A DNA stretch of 64,000 bases. It comes from Bradyrhizobium sp. CCGB01. Lineage in GTDB: Bacteria; Pseudomonadota; Alphaproteobacteria; Rhizobiales; Xanthobacteraceae. Of the stretch, positions 34,631-44,982 are shown piece after piece; the first letter of the stretch is position 1; each line of letters opens with the position of its first letter. The stretch lies in contig NZ_JANADK010000001.1 in the NCBI RefSeq assembly GCF_024199795.1, forward strand, positions 6,696,001-6,760,000, given 5' to 3'. Both the position numbers and the translations under genes were made by a program. The notes under the pieces were generated by a model. That model had not been told where the DNA came from. It saw nothing but the letters and a program-made list of their open reading frames with translations, and did no database searches.

Positions 34631-34645
34631 TTCCGAATTTCGGTA
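34631..34645. promoter_or_regulatory. Sixth match to the S24-module operator motif
   Basis: TTCCGAATTTCGGTA agrees with O3 (TTCCGAATTTCGGAT) at 13 of 15 positions, 32 kb away and inside the non-coding repeat. Whether the repressor binds here is unknown. Confidence 0.35.
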
Positions 34646-34785
34646 AAGTGGAATATTTTGCTGACAGGGGATTGACGGGCAGCGAAACAGGCGGCCGTCG
34701 ACGGGGCACGTCGCACGGATGCAACAAAGGGGCGGTGCAAGCACCGCCCCTTTGGCAAGCTGCAGAGTACAGCCCAGACAGCCCC

Positions 34786-35190
34786 CTAATAAGGCTGATA
34801 ATAACCACGCGGACCGTAGTAGGGACCGCCGCCATAATATCCCTGCCCGCCATAGTAAGGACCCGGGCCATAATAATAGCGGTTCTCGTAATACTCCTGG
34901 CGCCGGCTTTCAGCGATTGCGCCTCCGATCAAGCCGGCCGCGACACCCATAAAGGCAAGGCCCGCGGCATTCGGACCACGCCGATAGTAATGGCGCCGCC
35001 GGGCTGCACTGAAGTCGGTCACGCCGGACGAGCCCTGTCCTGCCAGAGCGGCCTTTGCGGCTGGCGCCTTGGCCGGCAACGGCGACGCGGCAGCCGACGG
35101 CGATACCGAGGCGGCGACCAGGGCGAGGCTGGCGACTGCTGCCAGCACGGTGCTGCGGCCGGTTATCGAACGCACGAGTCCATCACTCAT
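34786..35190 (-). CDS. Secreted Gly/Tyr-rich protein (134 aa)
   Basis: N-terminal signal segment (GRSTVLAAVASLALVAASVSPSAAA, about residues 11-35), an Ala/Lys-rich linker, a short hydrophobic glycine segment (AAGLAFMGVAAGLIGGAIAES, about 75-95), then a tail of repeated YYGPGPYYGGQGYYGGGPYYG. Such proteins are common and uncharacterised in Bradyrhizobium; they look like envelope-associated, low-complexity proteins. ATG 35190 has an AGAGGA site. Not part of an operon. Confidence 0.7.
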   Translation of the reverse strand: MSDGLVRSITGRSTVLAAVASLALVAASVSPSAAASPLPAKAPAAKAALAGQGSSGVTDFSAARRRHYYRRGPNAAGLAFMGVAAGLIGGAIAESRRQEYYENRYYYGPGPYYGGQGYYGGGPYYGPRGYYQPY

Positions 35191-35479
35191 TTCAAAGTCC
35201 TCTGTTCTCGCCCAATCAAGAGACATGCAACAACGCGTAACGCGCAAACCATTGAAATAGTTTCATGATCGCGGCAATCCGCCACGTTTGAACGATTGTA
35301 AACCGAACCACCAGATGCAGCTTGAACCATCCAACCTGAGCGGATAATGAACAGCCGCGCCGTTTTTCGGTCGCCGTAAGCGTTTCACGTGAACCAACGC
35401 ATCAACCGACGCCGTCGGGATCGATGCCATTTCGAAGGTTCAATGTGACTGACGCGTCCTTTTCCTCGAGAGAAACCAG

Positions 35480-35737
35480 ATGATTGCGGTTCGCAAACTG
35501 CCGGCGCGCTATGCGCCGATCGTGATGCCATTTGTGCTGTCCATCCTCATGACCGCCGTGGTGTCGGTCATTTCGACGCTCAGGAGCCTCGGCGCAACGC
35601 CGGCGTTCCTCGCGACCTGGCCGGGCGCCTGGGCGCTGTCATGGCTCGTCGCCTTTCCAACGCTGCTGATGGTGCTGCCACTGGTCCGCCGGATCGTGGC
35701 CTGCCTCGTCGCGGCTCCGTCTCAACCAGGCCGCTAG
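35480..35737 (+). CDS. DUF2798 membrane protein (85 aa)
   Basis: Small inner-membrane protein of the DUF2798 family with two transmembrane segments (about residues 12-35 and 45-70). The family pattern LPARYAPIVMPFVLSILMTAVVS, ISTLRSLG and ALSWLVAFPTLLMVLPLVRRIV is clear. Function unknown. It stands alone. Confidence 0.8.
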   Translation: MIAVRKLPARYAPIVMPFVLSILMTAVVSVISTLRSLGATPAFLATWPGAWALSWLVAFPTLLMVLPLVRRIVACLVAAPSQPGR

Positions 35738-36013
35738 CCGGACGCGGGCGGCGCGCATGAAGCACGCCGTCCCGCTTCCATGATCACCCGACACCTTGGA
35801 TCGAGCTTCCACTCTTTCATCTCTACCCGTTGCCTTGTCGCGACATCGTCGACTGCTGCTCTACATCGCGGCGCGAACCCTGTCGGAATGCTCCTATCAA
35901 GTCGCTCACCGCAGCGATTGACTGGCAGATCTATGCACTAACCGGCAGCCTACTCTCGCGCCTCGCAGGGCTCGATCATCACGCGGATGGCTATGGGCGC
36001 CATACGATAAGCG

Positions 36014-36169
36014 GCGTGGTCCGCCTCGCGCTGGTGCGGCTCCGGCGAATTCGAAAGCGGCATATCCGCCATCTTCCTCGGCGCGATGCCGGCGGTAGTT
36101 CTCGGCAACGTCGGCACCATCGATGTGGGGGCGATCGTTACCGTGAATGTGGCCGCGACTACGGGCCCG
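36014..36169 (+). pseudogene. Probable remnant of an MFS exporter C-terminus
   Basis: In one plus-strand frame from 36038, GSGEFESGISAIFLGAMPAV and then VLGNVGTIDVGAIV resemble the last two membrane segments of EntS-like MFS exporters (GEFESG...PAVVLGG.GTI). Upstream, the expected RGR motif region is scrambled, and downstream the frame loses family character. No start codon or full-length frame exists. The rest of 35738-36181 shows nothing else. Confidence 0.4.
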
Positions 36170-36181
36170 TGTCGATCGCGA

Positions 36182-37039
36182 CTATTGTCGCGCCGATTGC
36201 AGCTGGACCGGGGCCGCCCGTCGCACCGCCGCATGCGGTGACGACGTTGCCGGCGCCGGCTTGCGCGTCTGAGCCGCAGCCGGACGTGGCGCAGGCACTG
36301 GTGCTGCGCGTTTCTTCTGCCCCGCGTTCGACCGGTCGGTCGTTTTCCCGGCGATCTCGGGCATCTTGTTATCCGACGTCTTGCTTTCAGACGCCTTGTC
36401 CCCAGGCATCTTGGCGACCAGCCGCGCCATCTGTTCCTGGCCTGCTTTCAATTCATCGGCAAGCCTGAGATTGTCGAGCGACATTTGCTCCTGGTTCGCT
36501 TTCAATTGCGCCTGGCTCTCCTTGAGCTGATCGATGCCTTGCTGCACGTTTGCGAGATCGCTCGCCAGCTTCTGCAGCAATTCGGTCAACTCCGGCGGGA
36601 GCGTGCTGCCGGTTGACGCGACGACCTCCGGTACGGTTTCGGCGGCAGATGCCGGTTGCGGCGACGCCTCGGCCAATTGAGCAGTCGGGCTCGTCTCAGC
36701 TTCGCGCACCGGCTCTGCTTGCAACTGCGACGACGTCGCAGTTTGCAACGGCGCCCAACCTGCGATCATCTGCCTGACCGTATCACCGTGGGATGATTGC
36801 GAGACGAAGGCAGCGATGCCGATCCCTGCAGCCAGCCCGAGACCGGCGAGGCCGCGTAGCGCTGGTCCGCCACGCCGCAGGCGACTGCGCATGGCATCGC
36901 GCTCCAGCTGGGCAAGCTGCTCGTTGGCGCGCGCGATCTCTTCATCCACGCTCTTGATTTTCTCGAAGGTATGCGTGAGCTCCGCGTCCATGCGCGCGGA
37001 CAGCGCATACGGCTCGATCGGTGTCGTTACGGAATTCAT
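36182..37039 (-). CDS. Membrane-anchored coiled-coil protein (285 aa)
   Basis: Unrecognised family. Residues about 17-52 are a charged coiled coil, 61-80 a single membrane span (LRGLAGLGLAAGIGIAAFVS), 90-150 an Ala/Glu/Pro-rich linker, 150-212 a second coiled coil (LLQKLASDLANVQQGIDQLK, then QAQLKANQEQM and KAGQEQMARLVAKM), and the tail is Lys/Pro/Ala-rich. The layout resembles envelope-spanning scaffold proteins. It stands alone; I know similar proteins from Bradyrhizobium but no function. Confidence 0.7.
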   Translation of the reverse strand: MNSVTTPIEPYALSARMDAELTHTFEKIKSVDEEIARANEQLAQLERDAMRSRLRRGGPALRGLAGLGLAAGIGIAAFVSQSSHGDTVRQMIAGWAPLQTATSSQLQAEPVREAETSPTAQLAEASPQPASAAETVPEVVASTGSTLPPELTELLQKLASDLANVQQGIDQLKESQAQLKANQEQMSLDNLRLADELKAGQEQMARLVAKMPGDKASESKTSDNKMPEIAGKTTDRSNAGQKKRAAPVPAPRPAAAQTRKPAPATSSPHAAVRRAAPVQLQSARQ

Positions 37040-37217
37040 TGGCGCTCCTCTTCGCAGCCCAATGTCGCCCGAAGGCGTCCGTCACATTTGCTTGCCCCGA
37101 TCATCGCTGACGCGATTTGTCCAAAGCAAGACGCCTTCAAGGAAATTCGGAGGCCGGGGGACTACGGGTGCCATGCCCCCTCCCCCAATACCTCCTCGAT
37201 CCCGAGGCCTCAGACCT

Positions 37218-39005
37218 TTACGACAACGCTCCCAACACCCCGCGCGTCGCCTTGTCGATCTCTTCGACATAGCGGCGGCGGACGAAGTTCTCGGTGAGGA
37301 AGCCGACCACCTTGCGGCTGTCGGTGGAATCGACCACCGCCAGCATCTCGGCCTCGGCCTCGTCGAACACCGCCATCGCCGACTTCACGTTCATTTCCGG
37401 GATCAGCACGATCTCGGTCAGGCGCGCGAGCTCGATGACCTGGATGTCGTCGGCGATGGTGTCGAGATCGCTGGAGAACAGGTCGGGCAGCAGGACGAGC
37501 CCGACATATTCGTCCGCATTGTTGACGATGACGATACCGGGCCGCGAGCCCAGCGCGAATTCGCGGCGGACCGCGGCGATCGTCGTGGTCGACGGCACCT
37601 TGCCGACATCGGAGCGCATCAGCCGCTCGACGGTGAGGTTGCGCAGCCAGCCCACGTCATTGGCGCTGCGGATGGTCTCGCCGCGCAGATGCAGGCGCCA
37701 GGTCGAGAACGAATGGCCGAACATGAAGCGGACGCAGATCGAGGTGACGATGCAGCCGGCCAGCACCACGGCCGTGACGTCGACATTGCGGGTCATCTCG
37801 AGCACGAGGAACGACATGGTCAGGGGACCGCCGACGATGGCGACGCCGAGCGTCGCCATGCCCGTCAGCATCGCGACCAGCGGGTCGATCACGAAATTCG
37901 GACTGATCAGCAACAGCACCGCGGCAAAGAATTTTCCGATCAGGCTGCCGACGAACAGCGAGGCGAAGAACAGTCCGCCGCGGAAACCCGAGGCGAGCGA
38001 GATCAGGCAGGCCGTCACCTTCAGGGCGATGATCAGCGCGATCAGGCCGATCGTCATGTCGTGAAAGAGATCGAGCACCATGGCGCCGTGGCCGGCCGCC
38101 AACACCTGCGGCGTGACGATGGCGAATCCGCCGACGATGAGGCCGCCGATCACCGGCCGCAGCCAGATCGGCAGCCAGGCGAACAGGCGCTCGAACATCG
38201 AAGACGAACGCATCACCGCGATGCCGACGCCGCTGGTCACGAGCGCGAGCCCGACCAGTGCCAGATATTGCTCGATGCCGACCGAACTGACCTTCGGGAT
38301 CTCGAGGGAGTACGGCGCGCCGCCGAGCCATTGCGCGGTCAGGGCGCCGGCCAGCGAGGCCGCCAGGATCGGCGCGGCGCTGCCGACCGAATAGACGCCG
38401 ACGATCAACTCGCAGGCATAGAAGGCGCCGGTGATCGGCGCGCCGAACGCCGCCGCGATCGCAGCGGCGGCGCCGCAACCGACGATCAGGCGCAAATCGT
38501 TGCGGCGTAGATTGAAGAACTTGCCGAACAGCGAGGCGATGCCCGAGCCGATCTGGGTGTAGCCGGCCTCGAGGCCGACCGAGGCGCCGCAGCCGTTCGA
38601 GATCAGCGTCTGGCTCGACACCACCACGCTGTCGCGCATCGACAGGTTGCCACCGCGCAACGCGTTGGCCTCGATCGGGTCGACCGCATTCGAGATCTTC
38701 ATGCGCCGCCGCGACCATTCCATGATGCCGAGCGCGAGTCCGCCGAGCGCCGGCGCAATCAGCGCCGCCCAGGGACTGACGCGCGTATTGGCGGACAGGC
38801 GGACGTCGATTGGAATGCCATAGATCACCACGTGCGCAATCTGCGCGATCTCGGCCATCAGCGTCACGACCGCGCCGGCCAGCGTGCCGATCACGAGGGC
38901 AAGCGGGATCAGGTAGAATTCGTTGCTGCGCAGCAGCGCGCGCAGCCGAACCATGGTGCGGTTCGACCCCTTGCGATCGACGAGATGTCTGATCCGCACG
39001 AACAC
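37218..39005 (-). CDS. ClC-family chloride channel/antiporter with CBS domains (595 aa)
   Basis: Inner-membrane ClC protein. The selectivity regions are present in variant form: GSGIASLFGKF (canonical GSGIP), CGASVGLEAGYTQ (canonical GxEGP, with the gating Glu kept) and GAPITGAFYACEL. About ten hydrophobic segments span residues 25-430, then two CBS domains (about 450-590; MRSDVGKVPSTTTIAAVRREF, PEMNVKSAMAVFDEAEAEML) likely sense nucleotides. GTG start 39005 lies 9 bp from the aldolase stop codon, so the two may be co-transcribed. Confidence 0.9.
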   Translation of the reverse strand: MFVRIRHLVDRKGSNRTMVRLRALLRSNEFYLIPLALVIGTLAGAVVTLMAEIAQIAHVVIYGIPIDVRLSANTRVSPWAALIAPALGGLALGIMEWSRRRMKISNAVDPIEANALRGGNLSMRDSVVVSSQTLISNGCGASVGLEAGYTQIGSGIASLFGKFFNLRRNDLRLIVGCGAAAAIAAAFGAPITGAFYACELIVGVYSVGSAAPILAASLAGALTAQWLGGAPYSLEIPKVSSVGIEQYLALVGLALVTSGVGIAVMRSSSMFERLFAWLPIWLRPVIGGLIVGGFAIVTPQVLAAGHGAMVLDLFHDMTIGLIALIIALKVTACLISLASGFRGGLFFASLFVGSLIGKFFAAVLLLISPNFVIDPLVAMLTGMATLGVAIVGGPLTMSFLVLEMTRNVDVTAVVLAGCIVTSICVRFMFGHSFSTWRLHLRGETIRSANDVGWLRNLTVERLMRSDVGKVPSTTTIAAVRREFALGSRPGIVIVNNADEYVGLVLLPDLFSSDLDTIADDIQVIELARLTEIVLIPEMNVKSAMAVFDEAEAEMLAVVDSTDSRKVVGFLTENFVRRRYVEEIDKATRGVLGALS

Positions 39006-39014
39006 CTTTCCGCC

Positions 39015-39668
39015 CTAGCCTTCCGACATGCCGTAGCCGGCCATGCGCTGGCGGACACGTTCGATCTCGTCGCTGGGGAGCAGCGGCGGTTTCCCGATCT
39101 GGAGGCAGCCGTGATACTGCCGCGCCAGCGTTTCGACCTCGACGGCGAGCCACATCGCCTTGTCCAGCGTCTTGCCGAGCGCGATCATGCCGTGATGATC
39201 GAGCAGGCAGGCATGCCGCCCCACCAGCGCCCGCAACGCATGCTCGGAGAGCTCCGCCGTACCGAACGTGGCATAGGGCGCGCAGCGGATGCTGTCGCCA
39301 CCGGCCGCCACGATCATGTAGTGCACGGGTGGAATCTCCATGCCCATGATCGCCAGGATGGTGCAATAGGTGGGATGGGCGTGGACGACAGCGTTGACGT
39401 CGTCCCGCGCCCTCAGGATGTCCAGGTGGAAGCGCCACTCGCTAGACGGCTTCTGGTCGGGCGCATGCGAGCCGTCCATCGCCATGAACACGATCTGGTC
39501 CGGCGTCATGGCATCGTAGGGCGTGCTGGTCGGCGTGATCAGAAGCCCGTCCGCATGCCGGACGCTGATATTGCCCGAGGTGCCCTGGTTGATGCCGAGC
39601 GCGTTCATGCGGCGGCAAGCGTCGATGATGGCCTGTCTCTTTGCGAGCTCGTCCGCTGTCATCGACAT
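39015..39668 (-). CDS. Class II aldolase/adducin family protein (217 aa)
   Basis: Zinc-dependent aldolase or decarboxylase fold related to L-fuculose-phosphate aldolase. Motifs are GTSGNISVRHADGLLITPT (phosphate loop), SSEWRFHLDILRARDDVNAVVHAHPTYCTILA (catalytic Glu and the His-x-His zinc ligands) and CLLDHHGMIALG (third His). Substrate cannot be inferred: the neighbours are a ClC channel and MarC. Two ATGs, 39668 and 39662, are equally possible. Confidence 0.85.
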   Translation of the reverse strand: MSMTADELAKRQAIIDACRRMNALGINQGTSGNISVRHADGLLITPTSTPYDAMTPDQIVFMAMDGSHAPDQKPSSEWRFHLDILRARDDVNAVVHAHPTYCTILAIMGMEIPPVHYMIVAAGGDSIRCAPYATFGTAELSEHALRALVGRHACLLDHHGMIALGKTLDKAMWLAVEVETLARQYHGCLQIGKPPLLPSDEIERVRQRMAGYGMSEG

Positions 39669-39849
39669 CTCGGTTTCTTCTCGATTTCTTCTCGATTTCT
39701 TGGCGATGGGCGCTTGTTAGACCCGAAGTACGTCAAAGCAATATGGCAGTGCAAGAGAAAGCGGACCGGATGAGGTCCCGTCGTGCCGGCTGTACCGTTA
39801 CATCAGGAAACCAGCTGTAAAATCAGCACATTAGCAGATTGTCGCAGGT

Positions 39850-40476
39850 TCAGGAAAAGCTCGCCCTGACAGCCGCGATTCCGTTGATCACGAACTGCAC
39901 CGAATAGGCCGCGAGCAGCATGCCGAGCACCCGCGACAGGACCGCGTTGCCGGTACGCCCGAGGGTGCGGGCGATCAGGCCCGCAGAGACGAAGCACAGC
40001 ATGCAGAGCAGACAGACCGCGACCACGACAGCGATGATGATCGCGAGCCTGGCCCCATAGCCGGCATCGCCCGCCAGCAGCAGAGTGGTCGCGATCGCGC
40101 CGGGACCGGCCATCATCGGGATCGCCAGCGGAAACACCGCGACGTCGGAGGCATGCTCCGAGGTGGCCTTGTCGGCCTCGCGCGCCTCGCGGTGCGGACG
40201 GTCGCCGAAGATCATCTGGTAGGACACGCCGAACAGCAGCAGTCCGCCGGCGATCTGGAAGGCGGGGATGCCGATCCCGAGCTGGCGCAGCAGCCAGTTT
40301 CCGATCAACGCGATGACCACCAGAATCGACGCCGCGATCAACGGCGCGCGCAGCGCGATCGTGCGCTTGACCTTGTCGGGCATCCCGCCGGTCGCGGCCA
40401 GGAAGGCCGGCGCAAGGCCGACGGGATCAACCACCAGCAGCAGCGTCACGAAGGCGGACAGGGCGAAGTCAAGCAT
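39850..40476 (-). CDS. MarC family integral membrane protein (208 aa)
   Basis: UPF0056/MarC membrane protein with six hydrophobic segments. VVDPVGLAPAFLAATGGM, AFQIAGGLLLFGVSYQMIFG and PLAIPMMAGPGAIATTLLL are the family signatures. Once linked to multiple antibiotic resistance in E. coli, but its transport substrate is not established. Single gene, divergent from the ferritin-like gene. Confidence 0.9.
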   Translation of the reverse strand: MLDFALSAFVTLLLVVDPVGLAPAFLAATGGMPDKVKRTIALRAPLIAASILVVIALIGNWLLRQLGIGIPAFQIAGGLLLFGVSYQMIFGDRPHREAREADKATSEHASDVAVFPLAIPMMAGPGAIATTLLLAGDAGYGARLAIIIAVVVAVCLLCMLCFVSAGLIARTLGRTGNAVLSRVLGMLLAAYSVQFVINGIAAVRASFS

Positions 40477-40626
40477 GGATCAGGCGTCTCGGGCGGGCGT
40501 CACTCGGGCGACCAGCCATAGCGGCTCGCGATCGCCTTCGCGAGGAACAATTGCTTTCGAAGAGTCTTTATCGCGAGAGGAATGAGGAAGGGCATGCCTT
40601 CCCGTGTCGCCTCATGAGGAGGATCT

Positions 40627-41193
40627 ATGGCTAAACGAGCAAAGAAACGCACCACCAGGAAGACCGCCGCGCGCCGCCCACGTCAGGCGCCGAAGATGCT
40701 GAGCGACCTGTTCCTGGAAACGCTGAAGGACATCTATTTCGCCGAGAACAAGATCATCAAGACGCTGCCGAAGATGGCCAAGGCCGCGCATTCCAGGGAT
40801 CTCGCCGCCGCCTTCAACAAGCATCTGCGCGAGACGCAGGGCCAAGTCAAACGTCTCGACCAGATCTTCAAGATGCTGGGCAAGCCCGCGCGCGGCAAGC
40901 CCTGCGAAGCGATCAACGGCATCACCGAAGAGGGCGCCGAGATCATGAAGGACTTCAAGAACGCCCCTGCCCTCGACGCCGGCCTGCTCGCCGCGGCGCA
41001 GGCCGTCGAGCATTACGAGATCTCCCGCTACGGCACGCTGCGCACCTGGGCCGAGGAGCTCGGCATGCCCGACGCGGCAAGGCTGCTTCAGGCCACGCTG
41101 GATGAGGAAGAGGCGACCGATCACACCCTGACCGAGCTCGCCACCTCCGTCATCAACCTCGAGGCGGAAGAAGGCTACCGCGCGGCCGCCTGA
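40627..41193 (+). CDS. DUF892/YciF-like ferritin-like protein (188 aa)
   Basis: Four-helix ferritin-like protein of the YciE/YciF (DUF892) family, linked to general stress. A Lys/Arg-rich N-terminal tail (MAKRAKKRTTRKTAARRPRQ) precedes the domain with LFLETLKDIYFAENKIIKTLPKM, HLRETQGQVKRLDQIF and QAVEHYEISRYGTLRTWAEELG, whose Glu/His residues would bind a di-iron site. A GAGGAGGAT site precedes the ATG. A hairpin follows the gene. Confidence 0.88.
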   Translation: MAKRAKKRTTRKTAARRPRQAPKMLSDLFLETLKDIYFAENKIIKTLPKMAKAAHSRDLAAAFNKHLRETQGQVKRLDQIFKMLGKPARGKPCEAINGITEEGAEIMKDFKNAPALDAGLLAAAQAVEHYEISRYGTLRTWAEELGMPDAARLLQATLDEEEATDHTLTELATSVINLEAEEGYRAAA

Positions 41194-41221
41194 TACGCGC
41201 GCCTGCCCTACTGTTGCCTCC

Positions 41222-41248
41222 GACGCCGCGGAACATCTCCGCGGCGTC
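41222..41248 (+). terminator. Perfect 11-bp hairpin after the ferritin-like gene
   Basis: GACGCCGCGGA (41222-41232) and TCCGCGGCGTC (41238-41248) with an ACATC loop. There is no T-run, so it would act as a weak terminator or an mRNA stabiliser. Confidence 0.45.
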
Positions 41249-41379
41249 GATGCGTTAGAGTGCAAGGGCCTCTTCCGGTCCGTGGGGCCAGGCATGCTCC
41301 AAACGCGCGATGCTGGAATTTTGGGGAACCATCCCCATATCCTCGTTTTCCAATCGCAGCGCCTTCCCCGAGTTTTGCC

Positions 41380-41763
41380 ATGCAACCCAAAAATCCCCTC
41401 GACTGGATGCTGTCCGAAGCCCTGGACTCGCTGACCCGCGCCGAACGGCTGCGCCAGCAGTTCGGTCGTCAGGACGCCTGCTGGGAGCCGCCGATCGACG
41501 TGCTCGAGACCGAGCATGAGCTGCTGATCCTGGTGGCGCTTCCCGGGGTCAATCCCGACAATGTCGAGACGGTGATCCATGACGGCGTGCTCGTCGTCTC
41601 CGGCCAGCGCACGCTGCCGCCGGAGCTTCGCAACGCCCGCATCCACCGCCTCGAGCTGCCGCAGGGCCGCTTCGAGCGGCGCATCGCGCTTCCCCTTGGC
41701 CGCTACGCCATCAGCCGCTTCGTGATGGACGGCTGCGTCGCGCTGCGTCTCGCCAAATCCTGA
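41380..41763 (+). CDS. Hsp20/alpha-crystallin small heat-shock protein (127 aa)
   Basis: Small chaperone that holds unfolding proteins. The alpha-crystallin domain spans about residues 38-125: PPIDVLETEHELLILVALPG, NVETVIHDGVLVVSGQR, LELPQGRFERRIALPLG, RFVMDGCVALRLAKS. It lacks the usual C-terminal I-x-I extension, so oligomerisation may differ. ATG 41380 is chosen because the domain starts soon after it. It is 8 bp upstream of a lon gene, an attractive chaperone-protease pair. I looked for a ROSE-type RNA thermometer and see only a short GGGGA-ACCA-TCCCC hairpin (41323-41336). Confidence 0.85.
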   Translation: MQPKNPLDWMLSEALDSLTRAERLRQQFGRQDACWEPPIDVLETEHELLILVALPGVNPDNVETVIHDGVLVVSGQRTLPPELRNARIHRLELPQGRFERRIALPLGRYAISRFVMDGCVALRLAKS

Positions 41764-41771
41764 GGTCGATC

Positions 41772-44165
<2,394 letters not shown>

Positions 44166-44170
44166 AGGTG

Positions 44171-44326
44171 ATGAAGAAACTGCTGGAAAAAGCGAAGCGA
44201 TCGCGGAAGACGCAGCGGCTGCGCCAGCTGCTCGATCGTGCCATCGACCGGGTTCGCGATGCGCTGGCGGCACCCGGGCCGCGGCTTCAGCCCGTTCCGG
44301 TCCGGGTGAAGCGCCGCAAGGGTTGA
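44171..44326 (+). CDS. Very basic 51-aa protein downstream of lon
   Basis: Open frame of 51 codons starting with ATG 44171, 5 bp after the lon stop codon; in-frame GTG codons at 44162 and 44168 overlap or touch lon. The product (MKKLLEKAKRSRKTQRLRQL, then LDRAIDRVRDALAAPGP) is one amphipathic basic helix plus a Pro/Arg tail. Placement before the shared terminator supports it as a real cotranscribed gene; no family known. Confidence 0.45.
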   Translation: MKKLLEKAKRSRKTQRLRQLLDRAIDRVRDALAAPGPRLQPVPVRVKRRKG

Positions 44327-44365
44327 GCCCTCCGTCTCGAGCCCTTGCGGCAGCCCCAAACAAAA

Positions 44366-44389
44366 GGCCCCCTCCTAACCGAGGGGGCC
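44366..44389. terminator. Bidirectional terminator between lon and HU genes
   Basis: GGCCCCCTC (44366-44374) and GAGGGGGCC (44381-44389) with a CTAACC loop. On the minus strand it is followed by TTTTGTTTGGGG, so it best serves the HU gene; on the plus strand TTGCGTTGTT follows. Confidence 0.85.
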
Positions 44390-44398
44390 CTTGCGTTG

Positions 44399-44701
44399 TT
44401 AGCCCACGGCGTCCTTGGCGGCCTTGACCGGGCGGGCGCGGACGATCTTCCGGGCCGGCTTGGCCTTGAACATCATCTCTTCACCCGTGAACGGGTTGGT
44501 ACCCTTGCGCGCCTTGGTCGCGGGCTTCTTGATGACCACGAACTTGGCGAAGCCCGGCACCAGGAACAGGCCGTTCTTCTTGAGCTCTTTGTGACCGACA
44601 TCGGTCAGCGTCTCCATGACGCTCTTGACGTCGCGCTTGGAAAGCTCGGTGGCGGTCGCAATCTTTTCGATCAGCTGCGATTTGGACATTTGGGTTGGCA
44701 T
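44399..44701 (-). CDS. HU-family DNA-binding protein (100 aa)
   Basis: Nucleoid-associated protein. The start MSKSQLIEKIATATELSKRDVKSVMETLTDVGHKEL forms the helical dimer core, and GLFLVPGFAKFVVIKKPATKARKGTNPFTGEEMMFKAKPARKIVRARP is the beta-arm with the conserved arm motif near KGTNPFTGE. It has a short Ala/Lys tail. ATG 44701 has an AGAGGAG site; the frame stays open far upstream without a better start. Single gene. Confidence 0.93.
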   Translation of the reverse strand: MPTQMSKSQLIEKIATATELSKRDVKSVMETLTDVGHKELKKNGLFLVPGFAKFVVIKKPATKARKGTNPFTGEEMMFKAKPARKIVRARPVKAAKDAVG

Positions 44702-44982
44702 CGTGTCTCCTCTGATTCGTTGCCGGTTGCATACTAGACCAACCGTTGAAGGCTTAGAGCCTTCTGCACAGTTTTGTCGCGGTTTTACGGGCTTTTTTGG
44801 CCCTCTCGGGCAAAAAACCCTGCTTTTCAGCGGCTTCCAGAGCGGAAGGAGCCTCCGGCAGCGGTTTTTGCCTTGTTTCAAAGGCCCGCACGTCGCCTTG
44901 CTAAAGCTGATTCGCTGCTTTCGACAAGCGACGACCGGCCTCTTTGCCGGAGGCCGGTCGCGATTCACCCTGAAAAATAGGG

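Larger units (their letters stand above)
34050..34740. repeat. Gene-free, conserved-looking non-coding element (about 0.7 kb)
   Basis: This stretch has open frames on both strands, but none has a start signal or recognisable protein; the one at 34135 (MPAGTHGPLCACSAKEM...) is a type I remember as repeatedly annotated at many loci in Bradyrhizobium and relatives, which is how a dispersed non-coding repeat behaves. Boundaries are approximate. It contains the folded core at 34101-34253 and an operator-like match at 34631. Confidence 0.5.

Noticed and set aside
34135..35268. A 377-codon plus-strand frame across the non-coding element
   Set aside because: It crosses the structured repeat and runs antisense to the Gly/Tyr-rich secreted protein gene; no domain and no start signal.
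36816..38510. A 564-codon plus-strand open frame
   Set aside because: Antisense to the ClC gene and the coiled-coil gene; low-complexity His/Arg/Asp product.
41264..41379. ROSE-type RNA thermometer before the small heat-shock gene
   Set aside because: ROSE elements are common before Bradyrhizobium Hsp20 genes, but I see neither the conserved loop sequence nor an occluded Shine-Dalgarno site, only a 5-bp hairpin.
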